DNA from: Nitrosomonas ureae
GTDB taxonomy: Bacteria; Pseudomonadota; Gammaproteobacteria; Burkholderiales; Nitrosomonadaceae
Reading direction: 5' to 3'
Length of the DNA stretch: 64,000 bases
NCBI RefSeq assembly: GCF_001455205.1
Contig: NZ_CP013341.1
Location: forward strand, 1,984,001 to 2,048,000
In this document: positions 1 through 7,058 of the stretch, piece by piece
Layout of the letters: every line of letters begins with the position of its first letter
Position numbering within the stretch: position 1 is the first letter of the stretch
Made by a program: the position numbers and the translations under genes
The notes under the pieces: model-generated
The model's database searches: none
The model's input: only the letters and a program-made list of their open reading frames with translations
What the model was told of the DNA's origin: nothing

Positions 1-13
1 TGGTGCCGTAAGG

Positions 14-175
14 GTTGCCAAGTTTCCTGACCCCCACTCTGATCGACCACAATTTGTGTCATTCCTCGGATCTGTCGGTTACTTGGCAACATCTGACGGT
101 GAGGTTTCACCTCGCCTTTGTCTGTGACCCAAGAAGGGCCTGATCGCTTATCTCTTTACTGTCTTGTCCTGACAA
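14..175 (+). ncRNA. Candidate bridge RNA of IS110 copy 1
   Basis: A 10-bp stem (14-23 with 81-90) closes a 57-nt loop. A hairpin follows (98-116, 8 bp). A second stem (118-122 with 171-175) closes a 48-nt loop that contains AGAAGGGC (132-139), the same 8 bases found at the element's right end (1315-1322). The layout matches the target-binding and donor-binding loops known for IS110 bridge RNAs. The end base pair of stem 1 is G-C here and A-T in copy 2, a compensatory change. Transcription is inferred, and the 5' part of the RNA may lie outside the window. Confidence 0.6.
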
Positions 176-226
176 TCGGTTTCGGTGAATCCCTATCAAT
201 AACTGTATTCAAAATGGGGAACGAAA

Positions 227-1309
227 ATGAATAATCAATCATTATCCAATCATCAAACCATTGTTGGGGGAGTCGATACACACAAAGATCTTCATTTCGT
301 CGCTATAGTCGATGCCTATGATCGAGTACTTTCCAGTAATTCTTTCCCAACGACGCGACAGGGTTATAAATCAATGTTGGATTGGATGCAATCTTTTGGT
401 GAGGTCAAGCGCATTGGAATAGAATGCACAGGGACTTATGGTGTAGGCTTGTTAAGATATTTACAACAATTTGATATCGAAATTTTAGAGGTTACTGCAC
501 CAGATAAAACAATTCGGCGCAAACGTGGTAAAGACGACACAATTGATGCGGAAAATGCGGCGCATGCAGCATTTGCTGGTATACGCACCGTCACACCTAA
601 AACGCGTGATGGCATGGTCGAATCGCTACGGGTTCTCAAGATGTGTAGGAAGACCGCCATTGCAGCTCGCCGTATCGCACTACAAATGATCCAAATGAAT
701 ATTATCTCTGCGCCAGAAGCGATTCGTGAATCACTACGCACAATGACTCGAATGCAATTAATCCGTACCCTTGCTGCCTGGCGACCAGATCTGAGTGGGT
801 ATCGTGATATATCAACTGCATACAAAATTGCATTGAAATCGCTTGCACGACGATATTTGGAGTTACATGACGAAATTGCAGATTTGGATGTGATGATTTC
901 CGTCATTGTTGATGAATTAGCCCCCGAACTGATTACAGGCAAAGCCATTGGATATGAATCTGCGGCACAGCTACTCATTACCATAGGAGACAATCCGGAA
1001 CGCTTAAAGTCTGAAGCTAGCTTTGCGGCGTTGTGTGGTGTCAATCCAATTCCTGCCTCATCAGGCAAGGTCAATAGGCACAGGTTAAATCGTGGGGGTG
1101 ATAGAGCGGCTAACAGCGCGCTGCATATTATTGCTATAGGACGATTGCGGATAGACGCCAGAACTAAAGAGTATGTTGAAAAGCGTTTAACTCAGGGTCA
1201 CACTAAACTTGAAGCACTTCGTTGCCTTAAACGTTATATCGCAAGAGAGGTATATTACACTTTGAGAAAGAGAAATAATTTAATCAATAGCGCACAAATT
1301 GCAGCTTGA
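227..1309 (+). CDS. IS110-family transposase (DEDD recombinase), copy 1
   Basis: This 360-residue protein is full length for the family. The N-terminal RuvC-like domain opens with GGVDTHKDLHF (first Asp), followed by GIECTGTYG (Glu) and DTIDAENAAHA (Asp pair). The C-terminal Tnp_2 domain contains CGVNPIPASSGK, which supplies the conserved serine, then a basic RHRLNRGGDRAAN stretch. IS110 enzymes cut and rejoin DNA under guidance of an RNA from the element's own non-coding end. The start follows GGGGAACGAAA, a weak Shine-Dalgarno sequence. The reading frame is intact, so the element may still be active. It is about 90% identical by eye to the copy at 3662-4735. Confidence 0.93.
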   Translation: MNNQSLSNHQTIVGGVDTHKDLHFVAIVDAYDRVLSSNSFPTTRQGYKSMLDWMQSFGEVKRIGIECTGTYGVGLLRYLQQFDIEILEVTAPDKTIRRKRGKDDTIDAENAAHAAFAGIRTVTPKTRDGMVESLRVLKMCRKTAIAARRIALQMIQMNIISAPEAIRESLRTMTRMQLIRTLAAWRPDLSGYRDISTAYKIALKSLARRYLELHDEIADLDVMISVIVDELAPELITGKAIGYESAAQLLITIGDNPERLKSEASFAALCGVNPIPASSGKVNRHRLNRGGDRAANSALHIIAIGRLRIDARTKEYVEKRLTQGHTKLEALRCLKRYIAREVYYTLRKRNNLINSAQIAA

Positions 1310-1312
1310 CAT

Positions 1313-1864
1313 TTAGAAGGGCATCAGTAAATGACGCATTGATCCTGGTAAATCGTTTCCAGCATCTTCCAGAATATCCGGCACCCGATTGATAATCGAA
1401 CGGATCCCTTGTGGGATAACAATACCAAATTCAGAAAGCAGGCCGCGTATCTGATTTGCCTGTGCGGTTCTGGCTTTGACGAAACCTTGCCTGGCACGAT
1501 GCACTGACAAAATGGCTTGTTGCTCAATATTCTTGATCGATACAAAACGCATGTTGGGTCGGCTTACCGCTTCGCAGATCGCTTCCGCATCTGCCATATC
1601 ATGCTTGTTGGTCTTGACGTAGGGTTTGACAAATTGGGGTGACATGAGCTTGACGGTGTGCCCAAATTCGCACAGCTTTCTCGCCCAATGGTGTGAACTA
1701 CCGCAGGCTTCCATCCCAATCAGGCAAGGCTCCAGATTGGCAAAAAACTTTGACATCTCGCTACGGCGCAACTGCTTGCGCAGCAACGCCTTACCATACA
1801 TATCCACGCCATGAATCTGAAATACTTCTTTTGCCAAATCAATGCCTATCGTTGTAATCTTCAT
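1313..1864 (-). pseudogene. IS110/IS1111-type transposase, 3' truncated by IS110 copy 1
   Basis: The ORF starts at 1864 behind GAGGAG. It encodes an N-terminal RuvC-like domain (TTIGIDLAKEVFQIHG, CLIGMEACGSSHHWA, KHDMADAEAICEAV) and part of the linker up to GSMRHLL. The last few residues before the stop come from the right end of IS110 copy 1. The Tnp_2 domain with its catalytic serine is missing, so it cannot work. It differs clearly from the two intact IS110 transposases here and belongs to another subgroup. The rest of the gene should lie before base 1, on the far side of copy 1. Confidence 0.85.
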
Positions 1865-1939
1865 GTCGGACGCTCCTCTCTTATTTAGTGGGCTTTATTG
1901 CACTACTACTTTGGCACTTCGATGCCGTTTAGGGTAGTG

Positions 1940-2366
1940 GGCGTCCATTCCATTACATCAAATTGCCGGTTAACCTTGTCCGTTGGCCGGTCAAGCAAAT
2001 CGTCCGAAATGGTTGTCCAACACTTTTTGCCGCGTCGAACACCTTGTATTCCAAGCTTCTTCATTAACCGCTCGACCGTACAACGAGCAACACCAATACC
2101 TTCTCGCAGCAACTGCCGCCATACTTTGCGAGCACCATAAACTCGGAAATTGTCTTTCCATACCCGCTGTATATCAAGTTCTAGTCTCATATCCCGCTTG
2201 ATGCGGTCAGGCAATCGATCGGGATCTCGCTCGCGCGCTTTGTGTTCGTAGTAGCTCGACGGGGCAATCCAGATTTCATTGCAGATTGGCTCGACCCCGG
2301 ATTCCGCTTTGTTGCTATCGACAAATGTCACCATCATTTCGGTCGGCGGTCAATGGAATGGACGCC
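1940..2366. repeat. 15-bp inverted repeat around the IS3 OrfB fragment
   Basis: GGCGTCCATTCCATT at 1940-1954 recurs exactly as its reverse complement at 2352-2366. The pair brackets the OrfB fragment. It could be a remnant of another element's ends or the result of an inversion. No target duplication is visible. Confidence 0.5.
1955..2337 (-). pseudogene. IS3-family OrfB transposase fragment
   Basis: The reading frame at 2337-1906 contains the N-terminal part of an IS3-family OrfB: a segment ending IWIAPSSYYEHKARE, then the HTH_21-like helical region with NFRVYGARKVWRQL and CTVERLMKKLGI, ending at KVNRQF. It stops before the DDE integrase core. The last residues of the frame are foreign sequence. 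The fragment belongs to a different IS3 subgroup from the element at 2420. Both ends are marked by a 15-bp inverted repeat (see 1940-2366). No function is expected. Confidence 0.75.
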
Positions 2367-2458
2367 TTCATCTGATGTTGACGTATAACTCTCAAATGGG
2401 ACATTGGAGTTGCCCCCTTTGAACGGACACATTATGTTCTGTTTAAAGGAGAAGTAAG

Positions 2459-2779
2459 ATGACACAAAACTACAAACCTGCTTACCCACCGGAGTTTCGT
2501 CAGCAGATGGTGGAATTGGTAGCATTAGGCAAATGCCCCAAGCAATTATCCAAGGAATTTGGATGCCACTACACTTCGATACAAACCTGGTGTCGAGCAG
2601 CAGGTGTACCAATTAGATCAAGCCAGGCAATTGCTTTCGCTGCGACATCGAGTGTTGCTTCCTTGAGTGCCAACGAACGGCAGGAACTGCTGGAATTGCG
2701 TAAGAAGCTCAAGCGTGTGGAGATGGAGCGTGACATATTGGCAAAGGCTACGGCCTGGTTTGCAAACAACAAGGATTGA
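2459..2779 (+). CDS. IS3-family OrfA (HTH protein)
   Basis: This 106-residue protein has an N-terminal helix-turn-helix (PPEFRQQMVELVALGKCPKQ, then EFGCHYTSIQTWCRAAG) and a C-terminal leucine-zipper-like helix (ELLELRKKLKRVEMERDIL), as in IS3 OrfA proteins, which bind the element ends. An AAAGGAGAAGTAAG ribosome site precedes the start. Its TGA overlaps the orfB ATG by one base (2777-2779 against 2779), so the two are probably translationally coupled. OrfA is intact, but the element cannot transpose because orfB is broken. Confidence 0.88.
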   Translation: MTQNYKPAYPPEFRQQMVELVALGKCPKQLSKEFGCHYTSIQTWCRAAGVPIRSSQAIAFAATSSVASLSANERQELLELRKKLKRVEMERDILAKATAWFANNKD

Positions 2780-3363
2780 TGGGGAAGGTGTACCAATTAA
2801 TCAAGGCAAACCGGGCCCAATTTCCGGCTCGTGTTCTATGCGAGACACTCGGTGTATCGCACAGCGGTTACTATGACTGGGCAAAACGCACACCCAGCCG
2901 ACGGGCCATTACCAACTGTCGATTGATCGAGCAGATCATGGCCATATACCGTACCAGCGATTGTACGTATGGCCGTCCCCGCATTACCGTTGAATTAGCC
3001 GATCGTGGAGTCAGGGTCAATCATAAGCGCGTAGGCAGGTTGATGCGTGAAGCTGGAATTAAAGGGGTGAGTCGCAGGCGAGGCTTTGTGATCACGACTC
3101 ATCGGAATAAGCGTGACCGCCCTGCACCGGATTTAGTGCAACGCCATTTCAAGGCAGCTAGCATCAATCAACTATGGGTTGCGGACATGACTTACATTCC
3201 TACCTGGGCAGGGTTCCTGTACCTGGCCGTGGTCATCGATGTATTCAGCCGTAAGGTAGTGGGCTGGTCTTTCGGTGAAACCATGACAGCAAGCCTGGTG
3301 ATCAGTGCGTTGAACATGGCGTTAATCACTCGTAAACCGGGCAAAGTGATTCACCATAGCGAT
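2779..3363 (+). pseudogene. IS3-family OrfB transposase, 5' part
   Basis: The frame encodes the HTH_21-like N-terminus (SHSGYYDWAKRTPSRRA, CTYGRPRITVELADRG) and most of the rve integrase core: WVADMTYIPTWAGFLYLAV gives the first Asp, and VIHHSD gives the second Asp at the break. IS110 copy 2 starts straight after the HHSD codons. The catalytic Glu region is absent. The 3' remnant is at 4752. OrfB would normally be about 270-290 residues. Confidence 0.85.
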
Positions 3364-3385
3364 AGTAAGAATACTTGCACCAGAT

Positions 3386-3609
3386 TTCAATAATGATTTG
3401 ACTCAATTATTGAATGAGTAATTATTGGAATTCTGGTACCGTAAGAATTGCCAAGTTTCCTGACTCTCAGAGCGATAGACCGTCAATAGTGTCATTCCCT
3501 GGATCTGTCGGTTATTTGGCAATATCTATCGGTGAGGTTTCACCTCGCCATTGTCTGTGACCCAAGAAGGGCCTGATCGCTTATCTCATTACTGTCTTGT
3601 CCCGGCAAT
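3386..3609 (+). ncRNA. Candidate bridge RNA of IS110 copy 2
   Basis: A 5' hairpin (3386-3394 with 3406-3414, 9 bp) is followed by a stem (3447-3456 with 3514-3523, one G-T pair) closing a 57-nt loop. Then come an 8-bp hairpin (3531-3549) and a stem (3550-3555 with 3604-3609) closing a second loop. Loop 1 holds AGCGAT (3471-3476), equal to the left target, and CCCTGGAT (3497-3504), the reverse complement of ATCCAGGG at the right junction (4749-4756). Loop 2 holds AGAAGGGC (3565-3572), equal to the right end, and TTACTGT (3589-3595), complementary to the left end at 3362-3368 with one wobble. This is the guide layout known for IS110 bridge RNAs. Confidence 0.72.
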
Positions 3610-3661
3610 CGGTTTCGGTGAATCCCTATCAATAACATCATTCAAAAATAGGGAGCTGAGA

Positions 3662-4735
3662 ATGGATGACAATCATCATGGCATAGTTGGAGGAGTTGAT
3701 ACCCACAAAGACATACATTTCGCAGCCGTAGTCGATACTTACGATCGAGTGCTTGCCAGTAATTCTTTCTCCACAACACGGCAAGGATACAAATCAATGC
3801 TGATGAATTGGATGCAATCTTTTGGTGAGGTCAAGCGCATTGGAATAGAATGCACTGGGACTTATGGTGCGGGTTTGCTAAGGTATCTGCAGCAGTTTGA
3901 CGTCGAAATTTTAGAAGTTACCTCACCTGATAAAATGGATCGACGCAGACGCGGCAAGAACGATACAATCGATGCGGAAAATGCGGCCCATGCTGCATTT
4001 GCTGGAATACGAACCGTCACACCTAAAACACGAGATGGCATGGTGGAGTCGTTACGAGTTCTAAAGGTATGTAGGAAGACTGCCATTGCAGCTAGACGTA
4101 TCGCACTCCAAATGATCCAAATGAATATTATTTCCGCACCAGAGTCGATTCGGGAACCGCTCCGTGCACTGACTCGCATGCAATTAATCCGTACTCTTGT
4201 CACTTGGCGGCCAGATCTGGGCGGGTATCGTAATATATCAACTGCATACAAAATCGCATTGAAATCTCTTGCACGGCGATATCTGGAATTGCATGATGAG
4301 ATTGCGGATCGGGATGTCATGATCTCAGCCATAGTTGATGAACTTGCTCCCGATCTGATTGCAGGTAAAGCCATTGGTTATGAGTCTGCTGCACAATTAC
4401 TCATTACCGCGGGAGACAATCCGGATCGATTAAAATCCGAAGCTAGCTTTGCCGCATTATGCGGTGTAAATCCAATTCCTGCTTCCTCGGGCAAGGTCAA
4501 TAGACACAGATTGAATCGCGGCGGTGACAGAGCCGCTAATAGTGCACTGCATATTATCGCTATTGGACGACTAAGGACGGACAATAAAACTAAAGAGTAT
4601 GTTGAAAAGCGTTTAACTCAGGGTCACACTAAACTTGAGGCGCTGCGGTGCCTTAAACGCTATATTGCGCGAGAAGTTTATTACATTCTGAAAAAACGCA
4701 ACAATCTTATCAATAGTATCCAAATTGCTGCTTGA
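3662..4735 (+). CDS. IS110-family transposase (DEDD recombinase), copy 2
   Basis: The protein has 357 residues from the ATG at 3662. That start was chosen because GGGAGCTGAG precedes it and because it aligns with the start of copy 1. The longer frame from 3551 would run through the presumed bridge RNA. Motifs are as in copy 1: GGVDTHKDIHF, GIECTGTYGAG, DTIDAENAAHA and PIPASSGKVNRHR. The frame is intact. The enzyme is an RNA-guided recombinase by family. Silent and conservative differences from copy 1 are spread along the gene, so the copies are related but not a recent duplicate. Confidence 0.92.
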   Translation: MDDNHHGIVGGVDTHKDIHFAAVVDTYDRVLASNSFSTTRQGYKSMLMNWMQSFGEVKRIGIECTGTYGAGLLRYLQQFDVEILEVTSPDKMDRRRRGKNDTIDAENAAHAAFAGIRTVTPKTRDGMVESLRVLKVCRKTAIAARRIALQMIQMNIISAPESIREPLRALTRMQLIRTLVTWRPDLGGYRNISTAYKIALKSLARRYLELHDEIADRDVMISAIVDELAPDLIAGKAIGYESAAQLLITAGDNPDRLKSEASFAALCGVNPIPASSGKVNRHRLNRGGDRAANSALHIIAIGRLRTDNKTKEYVEKRLTQGHTKLEALRCLKRYIAREVYYILKKRNNLINSIQIAA

Positions 4736-4751
4736 CATTTAGAAGGGCATC

Positions 4752-4883
4752 CAGGGCAGTCAATATACCAGTGTTGAGTTCGGCAAGCGATGCAGGGAAA
4801 TGGGTGTGCATCCCTCTATGGGCAGTGTGCAGGAATCTTTTGAATGCTGTGGTACTACCTTGACCTTGAATTCCGCTGCGTGA
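4752..4883 (+). pseudogene. IS3-family OrfB, 3' remnant
   Basis: The frame resumes with GSQYTSVEFGKRCREMG and HPSMGSV, the segment that follows HHSD in IS3 OrfB proteins. Homology ends at about 4827, before the catalytic Glu. The frame then reads through unrelated sequence to the TGA at 4881. The junction lies at TGTGCAGGAATCTTT (4826-4840), which equals the right end of the IS5-family element at 22360-22374. An IS5-type insertion and adjacent deletion may have removed the rest. Confidence 0.7.
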
Positions 4884-4924
4884 TTCCTTCTTCATCTTTT
4901 TCATACATTTGCTCGGGCCGCATG

Positions 4925-4954
4925 ACATTCTGCCTAATTTATTAGGCAGAATGT
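4925..4954. repeat. Perfect 30-bp palindrome
   Basis: The 14-base arms ACATTCTGCCTAAT and ATTAGGCAGAATGT are separated only by TT. The palindrome sits between the IS3 remnant and the PEP-CTERM gene. There is no T-run after it, so a simple intrinsic terminator is not obvious. It may be an operator or an extrusion-prone site. The rest of 4884-5123 shows no gene, apart from a possible eight-codon reading frame at about 4991. Confidence 0.6.
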
Positions 4955-5123
4955 ACCATTAAGGCCTTATAAAATAAGGAGTAATAGACTATGGAAAGAA
5001 ATTTCTCCAACGATTAACATGAAACTGCTGCAAATTCAAATATTGAAAGTACGTTGGAAAAGTTTTCGCAGATGCGATTTGATCGACACAAATTACTTTT
5101 ATTAATTTTTTAGAGAGATACAA

Positions 5124-5747
5124 ATGAATAAGATATATTTAATACAACGAACATTTATGGCAACTGTATTGTTGATCGTAAGTAGCTCTGTGAGTGCAGG
5201 ATTGTCTTTTGTAGTTACCGATACAGCGACGCGAACCGAAGCATTTAATATTGAAGGGTTTGCTACATTGTCTATCGGCTCGTCATTGAGTGTCGGTCAT
5301 CTTGATGTCACGGGTCCAGGATCGCAGATGATTTCCTATACTTTTTTAGGTCAAGAATCCGGATATAACAATAAGTTTTATGATGTCTCGAGTGGTAATG
5401 CATTGTTTGAATCTGATCCAATTGGAACTTCCGTTAGCTCTTTGGTTAATATATCAGGTCCGTTAAGTTTTAAGTTTGAGGGTAATGTTGAAAAGTTTGC
5501 CGTGAATGGCGGGCCTTGGGACAAAGGTACCTCGATAGGACTGATTGGGACAAATATGCAGGTGGGATCTACGGTTTATGATTTTGTAATAGGATACAAC
5601 GATAGCGCAGGCCAAAAGTATCTGGGTGATTGGGATGATTTTGTTATCGGCGTCAGTGCAGTTCCAGAGCCAGAAACCTATGCCATGCTGTTAGTTGGAT
5701 TAGGATTGATCGGATTTTCGTTGCGCAATCATAGCAGATCAGTTTAA
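5124..5747 (+). CDS. PEP-CTERM sorting-domain protein
   Basis: This 207-residue protein starts behind AGAGAGATACAA. It has an N-terminal signal peptide (about residues 1-25, ending VSSSVSAG) and a beta-rich, Gly/Ser-rich middle without a recognised domain. The C-terminal tag VPEPETYAMLLVGLGLIGFS, followed by basic residues, is the PEP-CTERM signal. Such proteins are exported, processed by an exosortase and linked with exopolysaccharide or biofilm in Gram-negative bacteria. Its specific role is unknown. A strong terminator follows at 5811. It stands alone, with IS sequence on both sides. Confidence 0.88.
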   Translation: MNKIYLIQRTFMATVLLIVSSSVSAGLSFVVTDTATRTEAFNIEGFATLSIGSSLSVGHLDVTGPGSQMISYTFLGQESGYNNKFYDVSSGNALFESDPIGTSVSSLVNISGPLSFKFEGNVEKFAVNGGPWDKGTSIGLIGTNMQVGSTVYDFVIGYNDSAGQKYLGDWDDFVIGVSAVPEPETYAMLLVGLGLIGFSLRNHSRSV

Positions 5748-5810
5748 TAATAAAAAAATAGTAAATAAGTTTCTTTTTTAGGAGCCTCTTAAAAAGAAGA
5801 AGCGATTTGT

Positions 5811-5850
5811 AGAGATTCAATTCAGCTTCGGAATTGAATCTCTTTTTTTA
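5811..5850 (+). terminator. Intrinsic terminator after the PEP-CTERM gene
   Basis: A 13-bp perfect stem (AGAGATTCAATTC at 5811-5823 with 5831-5843) has a 7-base loop and is followed by a run of seven T. It sits about 60 bases after the PEP-CTERM stop. From here to 5954 nothing else is visible; the IS5-like left end follows. Confidence 0.85.
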
Positions 5851-6016
5851 TATCTAGGATTAGGCGATTAGCTTGTGTTTTGAATGGAGTACAGAGTTGA
5901 TAAGCTGCATCTGCATACAGCTATAGCCATTTCTTCTTTTTGAAATAAATAATTAGAGCTTACTCAAAAAGTATAAATATCTGATTATATTGAGTAATGG
6001 TATATTTTTTGGTAAA

Positions 6017-6062
6017 ATAGTGCACGTAAATATGTGAATTAACACCAAAAGCCGTGCACTAT
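6017..6062 (+). promoter_or_regulatory. Hairpin burying the transposase start codon
   Basis: ATAGTGCACG (6017-6026) pairs perfectly with CGTGCACTAT (6053-6062). The second arm contains the first two bases of the ATG at 6061. A transcript reading in from outside would fold and hide the start. This is a known way for insertion sequences to limit expression from host promoters. The role here is inference. Confidence 0.5.
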
Positions 6063-6807
6063 GATTCGTTATGTCAGTCAAAAGCAACTGCCCCTCGAAG
6101 GATTTGATACACCGCCGGGCATGATACTTGATCCCACTAATCGCTGGGTAAAACTGAGAGATTGCATACCGTGGGATGAGTTGTCCGAGAGCTACTATAA
6201 GACGTTATGTTCAAATCTGGGCCGCCCAGCCAAAGATGCCAGAATTGTGATTGGAGCGGTGATTATTAAACATAAATTATCGGTCTCAGATGAAGAGACT
6301 GTTGAACAGATTCGAGAAAATCCGTACCTGCAATATTTTATTGGTCTGAAAGGTTTTCAAGCGCAGGCACCCTTTGCGTCATCATTACTGGTTGAGATAC
6401 GCAAGCGCATGGGTCAGACAGTATTTGATGAGTTTCATGAGGCGATCATCGAAACGGTTGAACCTCGACGGACAAAGAAGTCATTCAAAGCAAGTGATGA
6501 TGACAACGACGGCAATGATGTGTCAAATAGCGGTGATACGGGCAGCAATGACGCGGGTACTGCAATGGAGGCAGACCAATCTTTGGCCGATGAGCTTCCG
6601 CGCAATCACGGCAAATTAATACTGGATGCGACCGTTGCAGAACAGGCCATACGCTATCCGACAGATCTTGGACTGCTGAACGAAGCGCGTGAATTAAGTG
6701 AGCGTATCATTGATGAACTGCATGCCAAAAGTAACCGGGCACAGAAAAAGAAGCCGCGCACTTATCGCGAGATTGCCAGAAAAGCCTACCTCAGCCTGGT
6801 CAAGTTA
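6061..6807 (+). pseudogene. IS5/IS1182-like transposase, N-terminal part
   Basis: The frame encodes the N-terminal DUF772-like domain (VKLRDCIPWDELSESYY, LGRPAKDARIVIGAVIIKH, ENPYLQYFIGLKGF) and the start of the DDE core (GKLILDATVAEQAIRYPTD, with the first Asp). The casposon cuts it within the codons for SLVKL. The frame continues to a stop at 6834 inside the casposon's left end. Between the domains lies an acidic, Asp/Asn-rich linker (about residues 145-175). Joining it to 20913 restores the frame exactly as SLVKLRRPSSR. Confidence 0.88.
6794..6807. repeat. Casposon target-site duplication, left copy
   Basis: GCCTGGTCAAGTTA stands directly before the left inverted repeat and is repeated exactly at 20899-20912, directly after the right one. 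A 14-bp duplication is the length reported for characterised casposon insertions. It lies inside a transposase gene rather than the tRNA or elongation-factor sites often used by archaeal casposons. Confidence 0.95.
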
Positions 6808-6854
6808 GGGGGTAGATATACCCAGGGGTGGTAATGCCAGGAAAAAATGTCACA
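6808..6854. repeat. Casposon left terminal inverted repeat
   Basis: The first 16 bases (GGGGGTAGATATACCC) match the reverse complement of the right end perfectly. The next 16 or so differ by small indels, and the inner 15 (AGGAAAAAATGTCACA region) are identical again. The tip itself contains GGGTA/TACCC complementary arms. Confidence 0.93.
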
Positions 6855-7058
6855 AACTTGGTAATATAAAAAAATTTAGTTATATAAGGCAAAATCAAAA
6901 ACAGTATATGTTGATGAAATAATTGGTAAAGATGTAATTATCCTTTTACCGCTTCAATCTCTGCGGGTTTAATTCCACGCCCCCTTGGGGCGAAAGCTGG
7001 TTGAAAACCAGCAGATTGTAGAGCGAAGTTAATACCCCGCTGCTTGCAGTGCTTTATT
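6855..7058. other. Subterminal non-coding region with nested hairpins
   Basis: No gene is visible. Between about 6962 and 7045 two perfect hairpins stand side by side: 6978-6992 (6-bp stem, CTT loop) and 6996-7012 (7-bp stem, GAA loop). GCGGG near 6963 can pair imperfectly with CCCGC near 7036 to enclose both, giving a cloverleaf-like fold of about 80 bases. It could be a structured RNA, a terminator for the minus-strand arm, or a miniature mobile repeat. Confidence 0.45.

Larger units (their letters stand above)
1..1324 (+). mobile_element. IS110-family element, copy 1 (left end outside the window)
   Basis: This element carries one DEDD transposase (227-1309) with a long 5' non-coding region. 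It is nearly the same as copy 2 at 3364-4750. The shared right end runs through the stop codon to AGAAGGGC followed by AT (1315-1324), after which the two copies diverge. By alignment with copy 2, about 70 bp of the left end lie before base 1. It is inserted in the 3' part of another IS110/IS1111-type transposase gene read on the minus strand, whose reading frame stops being native at 1325. Confidence 0.85.
3364..4750 (+). mobile_element. IS110-family element, copy 2 (complete)
   Basis: The ends were placed by comparing the broken IS3 orfB on each side. Host sequence runs to AGCGAT at 3358-3363 and resumes with CCAGGG at 4751. An AT is present at both junctions (3362-3363 and 4749-4750) and would be the core dinucleotide. 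The element is about 1387 bp with no long terminal inverted repeats, as usual for IS110. It contains a 300-bp 5' non-coding region and one intact transposase. Confidence 0.85.
2420..4831 (+). mobile_element. IS3-family element, split by IS110 copy 2 and missing its right end
   Basis: The left end begins near TGAACGGACAC (2420-2430), a TG-start end typical of IS3. It carries orfA (2459-2779) and orfB (from 2779). orfB is interrupted after the codons for HHSD by the IS110 element 3364-4750 and resumes at about 4752 with GSQYTSVEFGKRC. Homology ends after SMGSV (about 4827), so the last quarter of orfB and the right inverted repeat are lost. Confidence 0.8.

Noticed and set aside
436..1074. Long antisense frame in the IS110 gene
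   Set aside because: It mirrors the transposase codons, has no family motifs, and the same shadow recurs in copy 2.
3482..3488. GTCAATA in IS110 loop 1 equals GTCAATA in the right flank (4759-4765)
   Set aside because: It is in the same sense as the left guide and seven bases off the junction, so it does not fit the known guide geometry. CCCTGGAT (3497-3504) fits better; this match is probably chance.
3551..3661. N-terminal extension of the second IS110 transposase
   Set aside because: Copy 1 has no matching extension, the ATG at 3662 has a ribosome site, and the stretch overlaps the predicted donor-binding loop.
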